Assembly: GCF_041429775.1 (NCBI RefSeq)
Contig: NZ_CP163421.1
Coordinates: forward strand, 124,001-188,000
Direction of reading: 5' to 3'
Length of the DNA: 64,000 nt
DNA from: Glycocaulis abyssi
Lineage (GTDB): Bacteria > Pseudomonadota > Alphaproteobacteria > Caulobacterales > Maricaulaceae
The notes under the pieces are model-generated. The model was not told the DNA's origin and did no database searches. It saw only the letters and a program-made list of their open reading frames with translations. The position numbers and the translations under genes were made by a program. Numbering within the stretch: position 1 is the stretch's first letter; each line of letters starts with the position of its first letter. Shown one piece after another: positions 17,221-25,279 of the stretch.

Positions 17221-17702
17221 ATGTGGCCTGTAGACATTATCCTCAGTTCGGCAGTTTTGCTGGGCGGCCTGCTTGCGCTGTCCGTCATCGATATCTGCAG
17301 CTTCCGGCTGCCCGACTGGCTGACCCTGCCCTTGATACCCGCAGGCCTCCTGGCTGCCTGGTGGCTGGGTGACGGCATCCTGTGGCATCTGGCGGGTGCG
17401 ATTATCGGCTATGCCGGTCTTGTCGCGCTGGAGCTTGCCTACCGGTCGGTGCGCGGGCGCGACGGGCTGGGCCGGGGTGATGCCAAGCTGCTTGCTGTGG
17501 GCGGTGCCTGGTGCGGGGCTGCGCTCCTTCCCGTCATTCTTCTGGTGGCCAGTATTGCTGGCCTCGTCTGGGCGCTGGCGCTGAGGCTGATGGCCGGCGG
17601 GAGGTCGGCCCTGATACCGCGCTTCCATTCGGCCCGTTCCTGGCTGCTGGAATTGCCGCAGCCTGGCTGCTGTTGCGGGCTGGACTATGGGTGCAGGCCT
17701 AG
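17221..17702 (+). pseudogene. gspO: Frameshifted type IV prepilin peptidase (GspO/TadV-type, A24)
   Basis: A short-form A24 aspartic prepilin peptidase without the N-terminal methyltransferase domain. Both catalytic Asp regions are visible: SVIDICSFRLPDWLTLPL and GRGDAKLLAVGGAWCGA. After GGRSAL (about 17613) the conserved end DTALPFGPFLAAGIAAAWLL continues only in another frame, closing at TAG 17700-17702. One missing base, CTGATACC where CTGGATACC is expected, explains this. The unshifted frame runs to 17739 with an unrelated tail. It would be the pseudopilin-processing enzyme for the gsp genes at 24-35 kb. Confidence 0.75.
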
Positions 17703-17749
17703 ACGATCAGGGCGAGACAACCTGCTGCGAACACAGTAATAATCTTTCG

Positions 17750-18133
17750 ATGACGTCAGATCGACTGGATATCGGGGGCTGGAAGGCGCAGCTGCGCAAG
17801 GGCGCGGCTGAATTTGCCGTTCTAAGCCTGTTGGCCCGCAAGGAAATGTATGGAATCGAGCTGCTGGATGCTCTGTCAGGAGCTCAGGGGCTCGGCATAT
17901 CTGACGGCACAATTTACCCGCTGTTGAAAAGATTGCAGCTGGAGGGCCGGATTCATGCCCGCTGGCAGCCGAGTGTCACAGGACCGCCACGCAAATATTA
18001 TAACCTCACGGCTGAGGGCAAACTCGCCGTGTCGGCCATGAGCCAGGCATGGATAGAGTTTCGCTCGCAGTTGGACAGACTTGCGGGACAGGCCGGTGAA
18101 CTCAACGCCTCAGATAGAGACCTATCTTCGTGA
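17750..18133 (+). CDS. PadR-family transcriptional regulator
   Basis: The 127-residue protein has the PadR winged helix: KGAAEFAVLSLLARKEMYGIELLD, then the recognition segment ISDGTIYPLLKRLQLEGRI, and the wing GPPRKYYNLTAEG. PadR proteins usually repress a neighbouring or their own operon. The ATG at 17750 is preferred over the extended frame from 17687. The next gene begins 38 bases inside this one. A paralogous pair lies at 39480-40366. Confidence 0.9.
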   Translation: MTSDRLDIGGWKAQLRKGAAEFAVLSLLARKEMYGIELLDALSGAQGLGISDGTIYPLLKRLQLEGRIHARWQPSVTGPPRKYYNLTAEGKLAVSAMSQAWIEFRSQLDRLAGQAGELNASDRDLSS

Positions 18134-18641
18134 ACTCGCGCGTGCGCTGACCAGGCTTTCTGCGCATGAGCGCGAGGACATACTGGCCGAAACCCATAGC
18201 CACCTGGCCGAACGCTGCGCGCTGCTTGGCGAGGCCGAGGCTCTGCGCCTCATGGGACCACCGCGTGCGCTGGCAAACAGCTATTTGGCGGCTACCGGCC
18301 ACGCGAATCCATCGGCGGGTCATCGTTTGGCGCGGCTGCTTCCTGTCACCATGGCAGTCGGTGCCGTGCTGCTGTGGGTGTGTATGTTTGTATCTGTCAC
18401 CTTGCTGCTGGCAGAACTGGCAGAACCCACTCTGGTGAGCATCTGGCTGAATGCCAGCACGGGGAGCGTATTTGTCGGGGCTGCCAATCCCGACATGGTC
18501 TCGCTGCTGACCGATCTGGCTGGCCCATGGTTCCTGCCTTTGGCAGGCATCCTAGCCGTGCTGGCCGGCGTCAGCGGATTTGCGATGATACGCGCCGCCT
18601 GGCGTGAGTTCCGCTCACCGCGCGGACTGGCTATTCACTAA
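18096..18641 (+). CDS. DUF1700/HAAS-type membrane protein, PadR partner
   Basis: The protein of about 181 residues has an N-terminal helical domain (ETYLRELARALTRLSAHEREDILAETHSHL) typical of the HAAS/DUF1700 proteins encoded after PadR genes. Two transmembrane helices follow (about residues 75-100 and 140-165). GTG at 18096 is the likely start, after GGGACAGG; a TTG at 18081 is possible. It overlaps padR by 38 bases. Such partners are thought to modulate the regulator or respond to the membrane state. Confidence 0.78.
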   Translation: MNSTPQIETYLRELARALTRLSAHEREDILAETHSHLAERCALLGEAEALRLMGPPRALANSYLAATGHANPSAGHRLARLLPVTMAVGAVLLWVCMFVSVTLLLAELAEPTLVSIWLNASTGSVFVGAANPDMVSLLTDLAGPWFLPLAGILAVLAGVSGFAMIRAAWREFRSPRGLAIH

Positions 18642-18745
18642 ACGCCTGATTCGCCTATCCGGTTTCTTGATTGCCGGGCACGGCGTGCTGTCACCGGCCG
18701 GCAAGCATGTCCGCCAGATCTCGCCAATTCCAGAAACTTGCAATG

Positions 18746-18765
18746 CATGTCACCGGTCTGACATG
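18746..18765. promoter_or_regulatory. Operator-like inverted repeat CATGTCA-N6-TGACATG
   Basis: A perfect 7-bp inverted repeat with a 6-base spacer lies 109 bases upstream of the duplicated lipoprotein gene, just before a TATAAC-like hexamer at 18773. It is a plausible regulator site for the lipoprotein/TonB-receptor genes. Which protein binds is unknown; the PadR encoded just upstream is one candidate. Confidence 0.4.
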
Positions 18766-18873
18766 AATCTTGTATAACAGGATACCCTGTCGAGATGGGA
18801 TCACACCTGTCTCGCTGCGAGCTGAAACATTTGCAGGTGACGCGCGCCACGCGCGTCCGCAGAGGGGACGATC

Positions 18874-21642
18874 ATGTCGTTGAAGAAATACGCAGCCATA
18901 CTTGCGCTCGGCCTGGCTGCCGCATCATGCGGTCAGGGCTCCAATATCTCGTCGCCCGGTGCGACCAATCCCGGTACCCCGCCAGGTGGCGGTGGTGGTG
19001 GTGGGGGTGGTGGCGGCGGCGGCGGTGGCGGCGCCACCTGCCCCAGCGGCTTCACCACTGGTGCTGATGTCGGCGGCCTGACAAGCTGTGTCCTGTCTGG
19101 CGACATTCTCAACAATCTGACCCTCCCCTACGTGGATGGTGTGGCTTATCGCATTGATGGCCGCGTGAATGTGGGTGTCGATGTCGGTGCCGACGGTAAC
19201 GCTGCAGGCGGCGTGTCTGCCCGCCTCACCATCGAGCCGGGCGTCACCATTTTCGGTCAGGGCGGCGCGGACTATCTGGTCATCAACCGCGGCTCGCAGA
19301 TCGAGGCCAACGGCACAGCGGCATCGCCGATCACCATGACCTCTGACGAGGACCTGATCCGCCGCGCAGCCAATCCGCAGGACTTTGGCGGTGACAATAT
19401 TGGCGAGTGGGGCGGTATCGTCGTGCTCGGCCGTGCGCCGATCAATCGCTGCCGCGATGCCGCGACGCCAGGTACTGTGGACTGCGAAAACCTCGTCGAG
19501 GGCGTCACCAATCCTGATGCGCTTTATGGTGGCAATAACCCGCAGGATAATTCCGGCATCATGCGCTATGTGCGCGTCCTGTTCGCCGGCTTTGAAATCG
19601 CGCCCGGCAATGAGCTGAACGGCATCACGCTGGCCGGTGTCGGTTCGGGCACGACCTTCGAGTACATCCAGGTCCATAACGGCTCGGACGATGGCATTGA
19701 ATGGTTCGGCGGTACGGTAAATGGCCGCTATCTGGTCGTGACCGGCGCTGACGACGACTCGCTCGACACCGACAACGGCTATAATGGCTTCAACCAGTAT
19801 GTGATCGCGATCCAGCGCGCCAATGGCGGCGACAATATCGTCGAGGCTTCGAGCTCAGCTCCGGGCGTAACCCCGCTGTCCAATGCAACGTTCGCCAACT
19901 TCACCTTCGTGGGTAACCGCACCAATGCTTTCCGCCTGAACACCGGCACGGTCGGCCGCTATGTGAATGGCGTCGTTGATTACGGTCAGGAATGCATGCG
20001 CTGGGAAAGCTCTGCGGGCAACGGCACGGCTGGCTATCAGGGCGCCGGTGTTGATCCGAGCTTCAACTCGGTCCTGTTTGACTGCGAAGGCGGTCTCTCG
20101 ACGGCCAATTCCGATCAGGCTGCGGCTGCGGCCGCTGTTGCGGCTGACGCGAACAATGCACAGGCAGAAAGCTCGCTCGCGTCACGCCTCTTCCCGGGGC
20201 CGGTTGAACAGGGCGTAACGGCGTTCGACGCGACGACCCTCGACAGCTTTTTCCAGGCAGCAGACTATATCGGCGCCTTTGGCCCGACCGAGACGGAAAC
20301 GAGCAACTGGGCGGCTGGCTGGACCTTCGGCCTGTTCCCGGAACCTGATTGCCCCACGGGCACGACGGACACCGGCTTCCAGCGTCAGGGCCAGAATGTG
20401 TGCCGCCTTTCTGGCGTCATCACGTCCGACATCCGTCTGACCCGCGGCAATATCTACGAACTGGAAGGCGATGTCCGCGTTGGCCGCGATGTCGGTGCGG
20501 ACGGCAATGCTGCCAATGGTCTGGCGGCGTCGATCACCATCGAATCGGGCGTAACGCTCTACGGCCGTTCGGGTGCTGACTACCTGCTCATCAATCGCGG
20601 CTCGCAGATCTTTGCCAACGGCACGCGTCAGAACCCGGTCATCATGACCTCGGAAAACGACGTCACCAATACCGGCAATCGCGAAGATGCCATCGGTGAG
20701 TGGGGCGGTCTTGTGATCCTGGGCCGTGCGCCGACCAATCGCTGCCGTGACGCGGCTGCTCCGGGCACCATCGATTGCGAAAACCTGATCGAGGGTGTGA
20801 CCAATCCGGACGGCCTCTATGGCGGTATTGAAGAAGATGACAGCTCGGGCTCGCTGACCTTCGTGCAAGTCAAGTTCGCCGGCTTTGAAATCGCGCCGGG
20901 TAACGAGCTGAACGGCATCACGCTGGGCGGTGTTGGCCGCGGCACGGTGTTCGAATACATCCAGGTCCATAACGGCTCGGATGACGGTATCGAGTGGTTC
21001 GGCGGCACTGTGAACGGCAAATACCTTGTCGTGACCGGCGCTGACGATGACTCCTTCGACACCGATAATGGCTGGAACGGCAATGTGCAGTTCCTGCTGG
21101 GCATTCAGCGTGCCGGTGGCGGCGACAATATCGTCGAAGCCTCCAGCTCGGCTCCGGGTGTAACCCCGCTGTCCAATGCCACTTTCTCCAACTTCACCTT
21201 CATCGGTAACCGCACCAACGCCTTCCGCCTGAACACAGGTACGGTTGGCCGGTATGTGAACGGTGTTGTGAGCTACGGTCCTGAGTGCTTCCGCTGGGAA
21301 ACCTCAGCCGGTAACGGCGTTGCTGGCTACCAGGGCGTGGACGTCGATCCGAGCTTCGACTCGGTGCTGTTCGACTGCGCGGGCGGCCTGTCCACGGCGG
21401 CTTCCGATCAGGCAGCAGCTTCGGCGGCGGTCTCGGGTGGTTCGAACAACACCACGGGCACGGCCAGTACGCTGACCAACACCTTCGTGAATGGTGCCAA
21501 TGAGAATGCCCGTCAGGCATTCGACGTCACCACGCTCGATCCGTACTTCGACGATGTCGACTATATCGGCGCTGTGCGTGACTCGAGTGATCGCTGGTGG
21601 GCTGACTGGACCTGCGGTCTGGAAGCCGGAAGCACCTGCTAG
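18874..21642 (+). CDS. Tandem-duplicated outer-surface lipoprotein candidate
   Basis: The 922-residue product has a lipoprotein signal (LGLAAASC, Cys about residue 19) and a run of 16 glycines (about 36-51). Two homologous halves of about 430 residues follow, starting CPSGF (about 56) and CPTGT (about 493). Each half has repeated short strand motifs such as GADYLVINRGSQIEANG, WGGIVVLGRAP, FEYIQVHNGSDDGIEWFGG and GADDDSLDTDNG, suggesting a right-handed beta-helix. No enzyme motif was seen. The TonB receptor gene follows after 80 bases, so it may be a surface ligand-capturing partner of that receptor. Confidence 0.8.
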   Translation: MSLKKYAAILALGLAAASCGQGSNISSPGATNPGTPPGGGGGGGGGGGGGGGGATCPSGFTTGADVGGLTSCVLSGDILNNLTLPYVDGVAYRIDGRVNVGVDVGADGNAAGGVSARLTIEPGVTIFGQGGADYLVINRGSQIEANGTAASPITMTSDEDLIRRAANPQDFGGDNIGEWGGIVVLGRAPINRCRDAATPGTVDCENLVEGVTNPDALYGGNNPQDNSGIMRYVRVLFAGFEIAPGNELNGITLAGVGSGTTFEYIQVHNGSDDGIEWFGGTVNGRYLVVTGADDDSLDTDNGYNGFNQYVIAIQRANGGDNIVEASSSAPGVTPLSNATFANFTFVGNRTNAFRLNTGTVGRYVNGVVDYGQECMRWESSAGNGTAGYQGAGVDPSFNSVLFDCEGGLSTANSDQAAAAAAVAADANNAQAESSLASRLFPGPVEQGVTAFDATTLDSFFQAADYIGAFGPTETETSNWAAGWTFGLFPEPDCPTGTTDTGFQRQGQNVCRLSGVITSDIRLTRGNIYELEGDVRVGRDVGADGNAANGLAASITIESGVTLYGRSGADYLLINRGSQIFANGTRQNPVIMTSENDVTNTGNREDAIGEWGGLVILGRAPTNRCRDAAAPGTIDCENLIEGVTNPDGLYGGIEEDDSSGSLTFVQVKFAGFEIAPGNELNGITLGGVGRGTVFEYIQVHNGSDDGIEWFGGTVNGKYLVVTGADDDSFDTDNGWNGNVQFLLGIQRAGGGDNIVEASSSAPGVTPLSNATFSNFTFIGNRTNAFRLNTGTVGRYVNGVVSYGPECFRWETSAGNGVAGYQGVDVDPSFDSVLFDCAGGLSTAASDQAAASAAVSGGSNNTTGTASTLTNTFVNGANENARQAFDVTTLDPYFDDVDYIGAVRDSSDRWWADWTCGLEAGSTC
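19039..21639 (+). repeat. Two-unit internal duplication in the lipoprotein gene
   Basis: Unit 1 runs about 19039-20349 and unit 2 about 20350-21639 (1311 and 1290 bases). Long stretches are nearly identical at protein level, for example GDNIVEASSSAPGVTPLSNA and ITLxGVGxGTxFEYIQVHNG. The DNA is also close in these parts. Confidence 0.85.
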
Positions 21643-21653
21643 GCGATGAGCCA

Positions 21654-21681
21654 GACGCGCCGGGCCAATGCCCGGCGCGTC
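21654..21681 (+). promoter_or_regulatory. Strong 12-bp hairpin between lipoprotein and TonB-receptor genes
   Basis: A perfect 12-bp stem (21654-21665 with 21670-21681) closed by the tetraloop CAAT starts 11 bases after the lipoprotein stop. No T run follows, so it is not a standard terminator. It could stabilise the upstream message 3' end or lower read-through into the receptor gene. Confidence 0.6.
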
Positions 21682-21722
21682 CCTGCCTGCTCTCCATCCC
21701 ATACAATGAAGGTTGCGAACCC

Positions 21723-24305
21723 ATGAAACCGCTTTACCTGTTCAGCGCGGCATTGCTGACGAGCTCGGCCCTCCTGGCCCCGTCAGCCCTTGCCCGCCAG
21801 GCCGAGGAGGCAGCAAGCGCCTCCGAACCCGTCGAGACCATCTCGGTGCGCGGCCAGTTCATCCCTGAGCCCCAGCGCCGTACCGCGCAGGTGGCGAGCT
21901 TTGTGTCTGCCGAAGATCTTGCACGCGCAGGCGATTCCAACGCCGCCATCGCTCTGACCCGCCTGAGCGGTCTGAGCATTGTCGGTGGCCGGTTTGCCTA
22001 TGTGCGCGGTCTAGGCGACCGTTATGCAGCAGCGCTTCTGAACGGCTCTCCCCTGCCGAGCCCGGAACCGCTTCGCCGGATCGTTCCGCTCGACCTCTTC
22101 CCGTCCGAAGTGCTTGACGGCGTTGACGTCCAGAAAACCTATTCGGCCAATTATAGCGGCGAGTTCGGCGGTGGCCTTATCACCCTGCGCACGCTGCGCC
22201 GTCCGGTTGAACCCTTCTTCAACGTCTCCGGCAGCATTGGCTATAACACCGTAACCACGGGTGAAAACGGCCTTACTCATCGCGGCTCCAACGCCGATTG
22301 GCGCGGTTTCTCCGACCGGGTCCGTGACATTCCAGGCCCGCTGGCCGAGGTGCTGCGCAACAACCAGACGCTGGGTAGCCTTAGCCCGGCAGAGCTTGAA
22401 GCGGTCAGCGAAAGCGTGGTGATTCCGAACCTGCTGGTCCTCCAGTCCATGGACCTGCACCCGGATTATTCGGTGTCGGCTAATGGCGGCTATGCGTTCA
22501 CGCTGGGCGGCTTCGATATGGGCCTGGTAGGCGCGGCCGGTTTTGATGCCGGCTGGAGCATTGAAAATGCCCAGCGTCAGCGGGTGCGGGGCGATGTTCT
22601 CGGTACCAATCTGACGTCGAACCTGACCTCCTATGAGGCCAACACGAACACGCTGGTATCGCTCTCTGCCGAGCGCGGCGATCATGCACTGGGCGCGACG
22701 CTGTTCTATGTGCACTCCTCGCGCAAGGACACGCAGCTTACGCGCGGTGAAGACTTCAACGCGCAAGGCGGCCGCCCGATCTACCGGGAGAGCACCGGCT
22801 GGTTCGAGCGCGAGCTGACCATGTTCCAGCTCACCGGTGATCACAGCTTTGGCAATCTGGAAGCGCGCTGGCGCGGTTCCGTTGCACGGGCAACCCGCGA
22901 GACGCCGTTCCTGCAGGAGCTGACCCGTCTGGAGCAGGCCAATGGTGATATCGCGTTTACCTCGGCGGCCCGCTACGAAATCCAGTTCACCGACCTCACC
23001 GATGATCTGACCAATTTCGGCGGCGAGCTGCTCTACACCTTCAACCTGCCCGGCTCGCGCGAGCTGGTCCTGACGGTGGGCGGTGACACGACGCGCACCG
23101 AGCGGGAATACAACACGCTTTTCTTCCGCATGGCGGGCGGCAACTCGCTTCCGGCTGACACGCAGATCGCCCGGCCGGACTTCCTGTTCTCGCCGGACAA
23201 TATCGGTCCGTCGCGTTTCCAGCTGACCGAGGTGCAGAACACCCAGTCCAACTATACCGGTGAGCTGGATGTGGACTCGGTATTCGCGCAGGCCGATTTC
23301 GACATAACGAGCTTCATCCGCGCGACCGTGGGTGTGCGTTATGAAGATGCGGTGCAGACCGTCCAGACGTTCAGCCGGTTCGGCCAGCTGGGACGCGGGG
23401 CCACGCTGGACAATGATTATGTCCTGCCGGCGGCGACTGTGACCTGGAACTTCGCCAATGACCTGCAGCTGCGCCTTGGCTATTCGCAGACGATTGCCCG
23501 TCCGCAGTTCCGCGAATTTGCCAATTCGGGCTTCTTCGACCCTGAAAGCCAGCGCAGCTTCCGCGGCTTTGACGGTCTCGTTGATTCCGAGCTGACCAAT
23601 TATGACGCGCGTCTGGAATACTATCTCGGCCGCGACCAGTTCATCACCGCGGCGGTGTTCTACAAGGAAATCACCAACCCGATCGAGGAGGTCCAGTTCG
23701 AGACCGCTTCCTTCGTGTCCGAGACGACCTTCCTGAACTCGCCCAAAGCCGAGCTACAGGGCGTAGAGCTGGAATACCGTCAGTACTTCCAGTTCCCGCT
23801 GGATATCGGCTGGTTCCGCGAGCGCGACTGGCGCTTTGCTGTCAACTACACCTACACCCAGTCGGAGATCATCGCTCCGGCCGGTACGCAGGTGCTCGAC
23901 CCGATCAGCAACACTTTGCGCGATGCCTCCTTCTTCAATCTTGATGGTTCGAACCTTCAGGGCACGCCGGAAAATATCGTCAATGTGCAGTTCGGGTGGG
24001 AAGGTGACCGTGACCAGTTCACCATCCTGGCGAACTGGGTGGACGAGCGGATCCTGCAGCGCGGCTTCAACTCGCCGTCGGGCGTTCTGCCAGACGTTAT
24101 CGAAGAGCCGGGCGTCCAGCTGGACTTCCAGTACCGCCGCCGGTTCGAGGCGCTGGGCCGGGAGTTCTCGCTGGGCTTCTCGGGCCGCAACCTGCTCGAT
24201 GAGCAGCACCGTGAATACCAGCGTAACGAGACGATCGGTGAGACCGAGTTCAATACCTATGATCGCGGCCGCACCTTCTCCCTGAGCCTGTCAACCAGCT
24301 TCTAG
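21723..24305 (+). CDS. TonB-dependent outer-membrane receptor
   Basis: The 860-residue protein has a signal peptide ending about ALA-RQ (residue 25), a TonB-box-like VETISVRG at about 38-45, and a plug domain (FVSAEDLARAGDSNAAIALTRLSG...SVRGLGDRY-like VRGLGDRYAAALLNG, DVQKTYSANYSGEFGGGLI). A 22-strand-type barrel follows, ending in a C-terminal FSLSLSTSF with the terminal aromatic residue. The receptor imports a ligand using TonB energy; the ligand is unknown. It follows the duplicated lipoprotein, ends at a strong terminator, and the T2SS operon starts just after. Confidence 0.93.
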   Translation: MKPLYLFSAALLTSSALLAPSALARQAEEAASASEPVETISVRGQFIPEPQRRTAQVASFVSAEDLARAGDSNAAIALTRLSGLSIVGGRFAYVRGLGDRYAAALLNGSPLPSPEPLRRIVPLDLFPSEVLDGVDVQKTYSANYSGEFGGGLITLRTLRRPVEPFFNVSGSIGYNTVTTGENGLTHRGSNADWRGFSDRVRDIPGPLAEVLRNNQTLGSLSPAELEAVSESVVIPNLLVLQSMDLHPDYSVSANGGYAFTLGGFDMGLVGAAGFDAGWSIENAQRQRVRGDVLGTNLTSNLTSYEANTNTLVSLSAERGDHALGATLFYVHSSRKDTQLTRGEDFNAQGGRPIYRESTGWFERELTMFQLTGDHSFGNLEARWRGSVARATRETPFLQELTRLEQANGDIAFTSAARYEIQFTDLTDDLTNFGGELLYTFNLPGSRELVLTVGGDTTRTEREYNTLFFRMAGGNSLPADTQIARPDFLFSPDNIGPSRFQLTEVQNTQSNYTGELDVDSVFAQADFDITSFIRATVGVRYEDAVQTVQTFSRFGQLGRGATLDNDYVLPAATVTWNFANDLQLRLGYSQTIARPQFREFANSGFFDPESQRSFRGFDGLVDSELTNYDARLEYYLGRDQFITAAVFYKEITNPIEEVQFETASFVSETTFLNSPKAELQGVELEYRQYFQFPLDIGWFRERDWRFAVNYTYTQSEIIAPAGTQVLDPISNTLRDASFFNLDGSNLQGTPENIVNVQFGWEGDRDQFTILANWVDERILQRGFNSPSGVLPDVIEEPGVQLDFQYRRRFEALGREFSLGFSGRNLLDEQHREYQRNETIGETEFNTYDRGRTFSLSLSTSF

Positions 24306-24328
24306 GCCAAAGCTGACAGGCATTGTGA

Positions 24329-24360
24329 AGCGCCCGGAGTCCCCTGCTCCGGGCGCTTTT
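24329..24360 (+). terminator. Intrinsic terminator after TonB receptor
   Basis: An 11-bp perfect stem (24329-24339 with 24347-24357), a 7-base loop and TTTT. It separates the receptor transcript from the gsp operon, so the operon needs its own promoter within 24360-24457. Confidence 0.92.
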
Positions 24361-24457
24361 CGTCCTGCTAGCCGCCATTGCCAGTATATGGCTTTGCAAG
24401 ACTGTCACGAAAGTGCGCTACACGGACGATCTGACAGCGGGTGGGCAGCGTGATCCA

Positions 24458-25279
24458 ATGAGCATGACCGGGCGCAGCCTTGTGGGGGAGGGCGCCAGAC
24501 ATTCTTCAGGGCCAAACGGATCGGTGTCCGGGCTTCCGGCGCTGGTATTGGTGGCGGAGCTTGCCGGTGCCGCGCTCACCGGCGCTGCTGCGGCTGCGCT
24601 GATGTGGACAATCCTGTTTGGCAGTTACCAGACCAATATTCCGGCTTCGGCTTCCACGCCGGGCGAGACGGCTTCCGGCGTGATGCGCCCAGAAGCACGC
24701 GGATCGGCGGCGCAGCTTTTCAGGCCACGCCTGCAGCCAGCTGCAGGTCAGGTCGAGATGCTCCCCGAGTCCCGCCTCGGCTATGCCCTGTTCGGGGTGC
24801 GCACCGGTACTCGCCCGGAGACCGGCAGCGCCATCATCGAGGCCGGGGCTGGCGGCCAGCGCAGCTATGCCGTTGGAAGCGAACTTCAGGACGGCGTCAC
24901 CCTGGAAGCGGTGCATGACGACCGGGTCGTACTGCGCAGGCAGGGCACCCGCGAGGTGTTGTTCCTCACCGAGCGCGCGCGTGCGCGCCGTAACGAACCC
25001 GCAGAGCCGTTGCAGGCGGTGACGCTCGCAGGCGTGTCGCTGACACCGCAGCCGCTCACGTCAGGCGGTGAGGGGCTGAGGATTGAAAGCGCGCCGCCCG
25101 CCCTTGCCGCGCTCGGTCTGCAGGCCGGTGACACCATCGCGACCATTGATGGCGAGCCGGTCACGGCCGCCCGCATTTCTGCCCTCGGCCAGCAGCTTGC
25201 CGGCGGGGCGCTGCCCGCAAGCCTGTCGCTCGAACGTAATGGCGAGCGGCTCTCACTTCAGACAAGGCCCATGCCATGA
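24458..25279 (+). CDS. gspC: Type II secretion protein GspC
   Basis: The protein of about 273 residues is the inner-membrane clamp that links the T2SS platform to the secretin. It has one transmembrane helix (about residues 28-52), an HR domain (LGYALFGVRTGTRPETGSAIIEAG...SYAVGSEL...VHDDRVVLRRQG), and a C-terminal PDZ-like domain (LAALGLQAGDTIATIDGEPV). An upstream GTG at 24413 is also possible; the ATG at 24458 is chosen without a clear ribosome-binding site. The stop overlaps gspD as ATGA. Confidence 0.85.
   Translation: MSMTGRSLVGEGARHSSGPNGSVSGLPALVLVAELAGAALTGAAAAALMWTILFGSYQTNIPASASTPGETASGVMRPEARGSAAQLFRPRLQPAAGQVEMLPESRLGYALFGVRTGTRPETGSAIIEAGAGGQRSYAVGSELQDGVTLEAVHDDRVVLRRQGTREVLFLTERARARRNEPAEPLQAVTLAGVSLTPQPLTSGGEGLRIESAPPALAALGLQAGDTIATIDGEPVTAARISALGQQLAGGALPASLSLERNGERLSLQTRPMP

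Noticed and set aside
18985-19035. Poly-glycine GGN tract as a phase-variable microsatellite
   Set aside because: The Gly codons are mixed (GGT, GGC, GGG) rather than a pure repeat, so slippage is less likely. It is treated as a linker.
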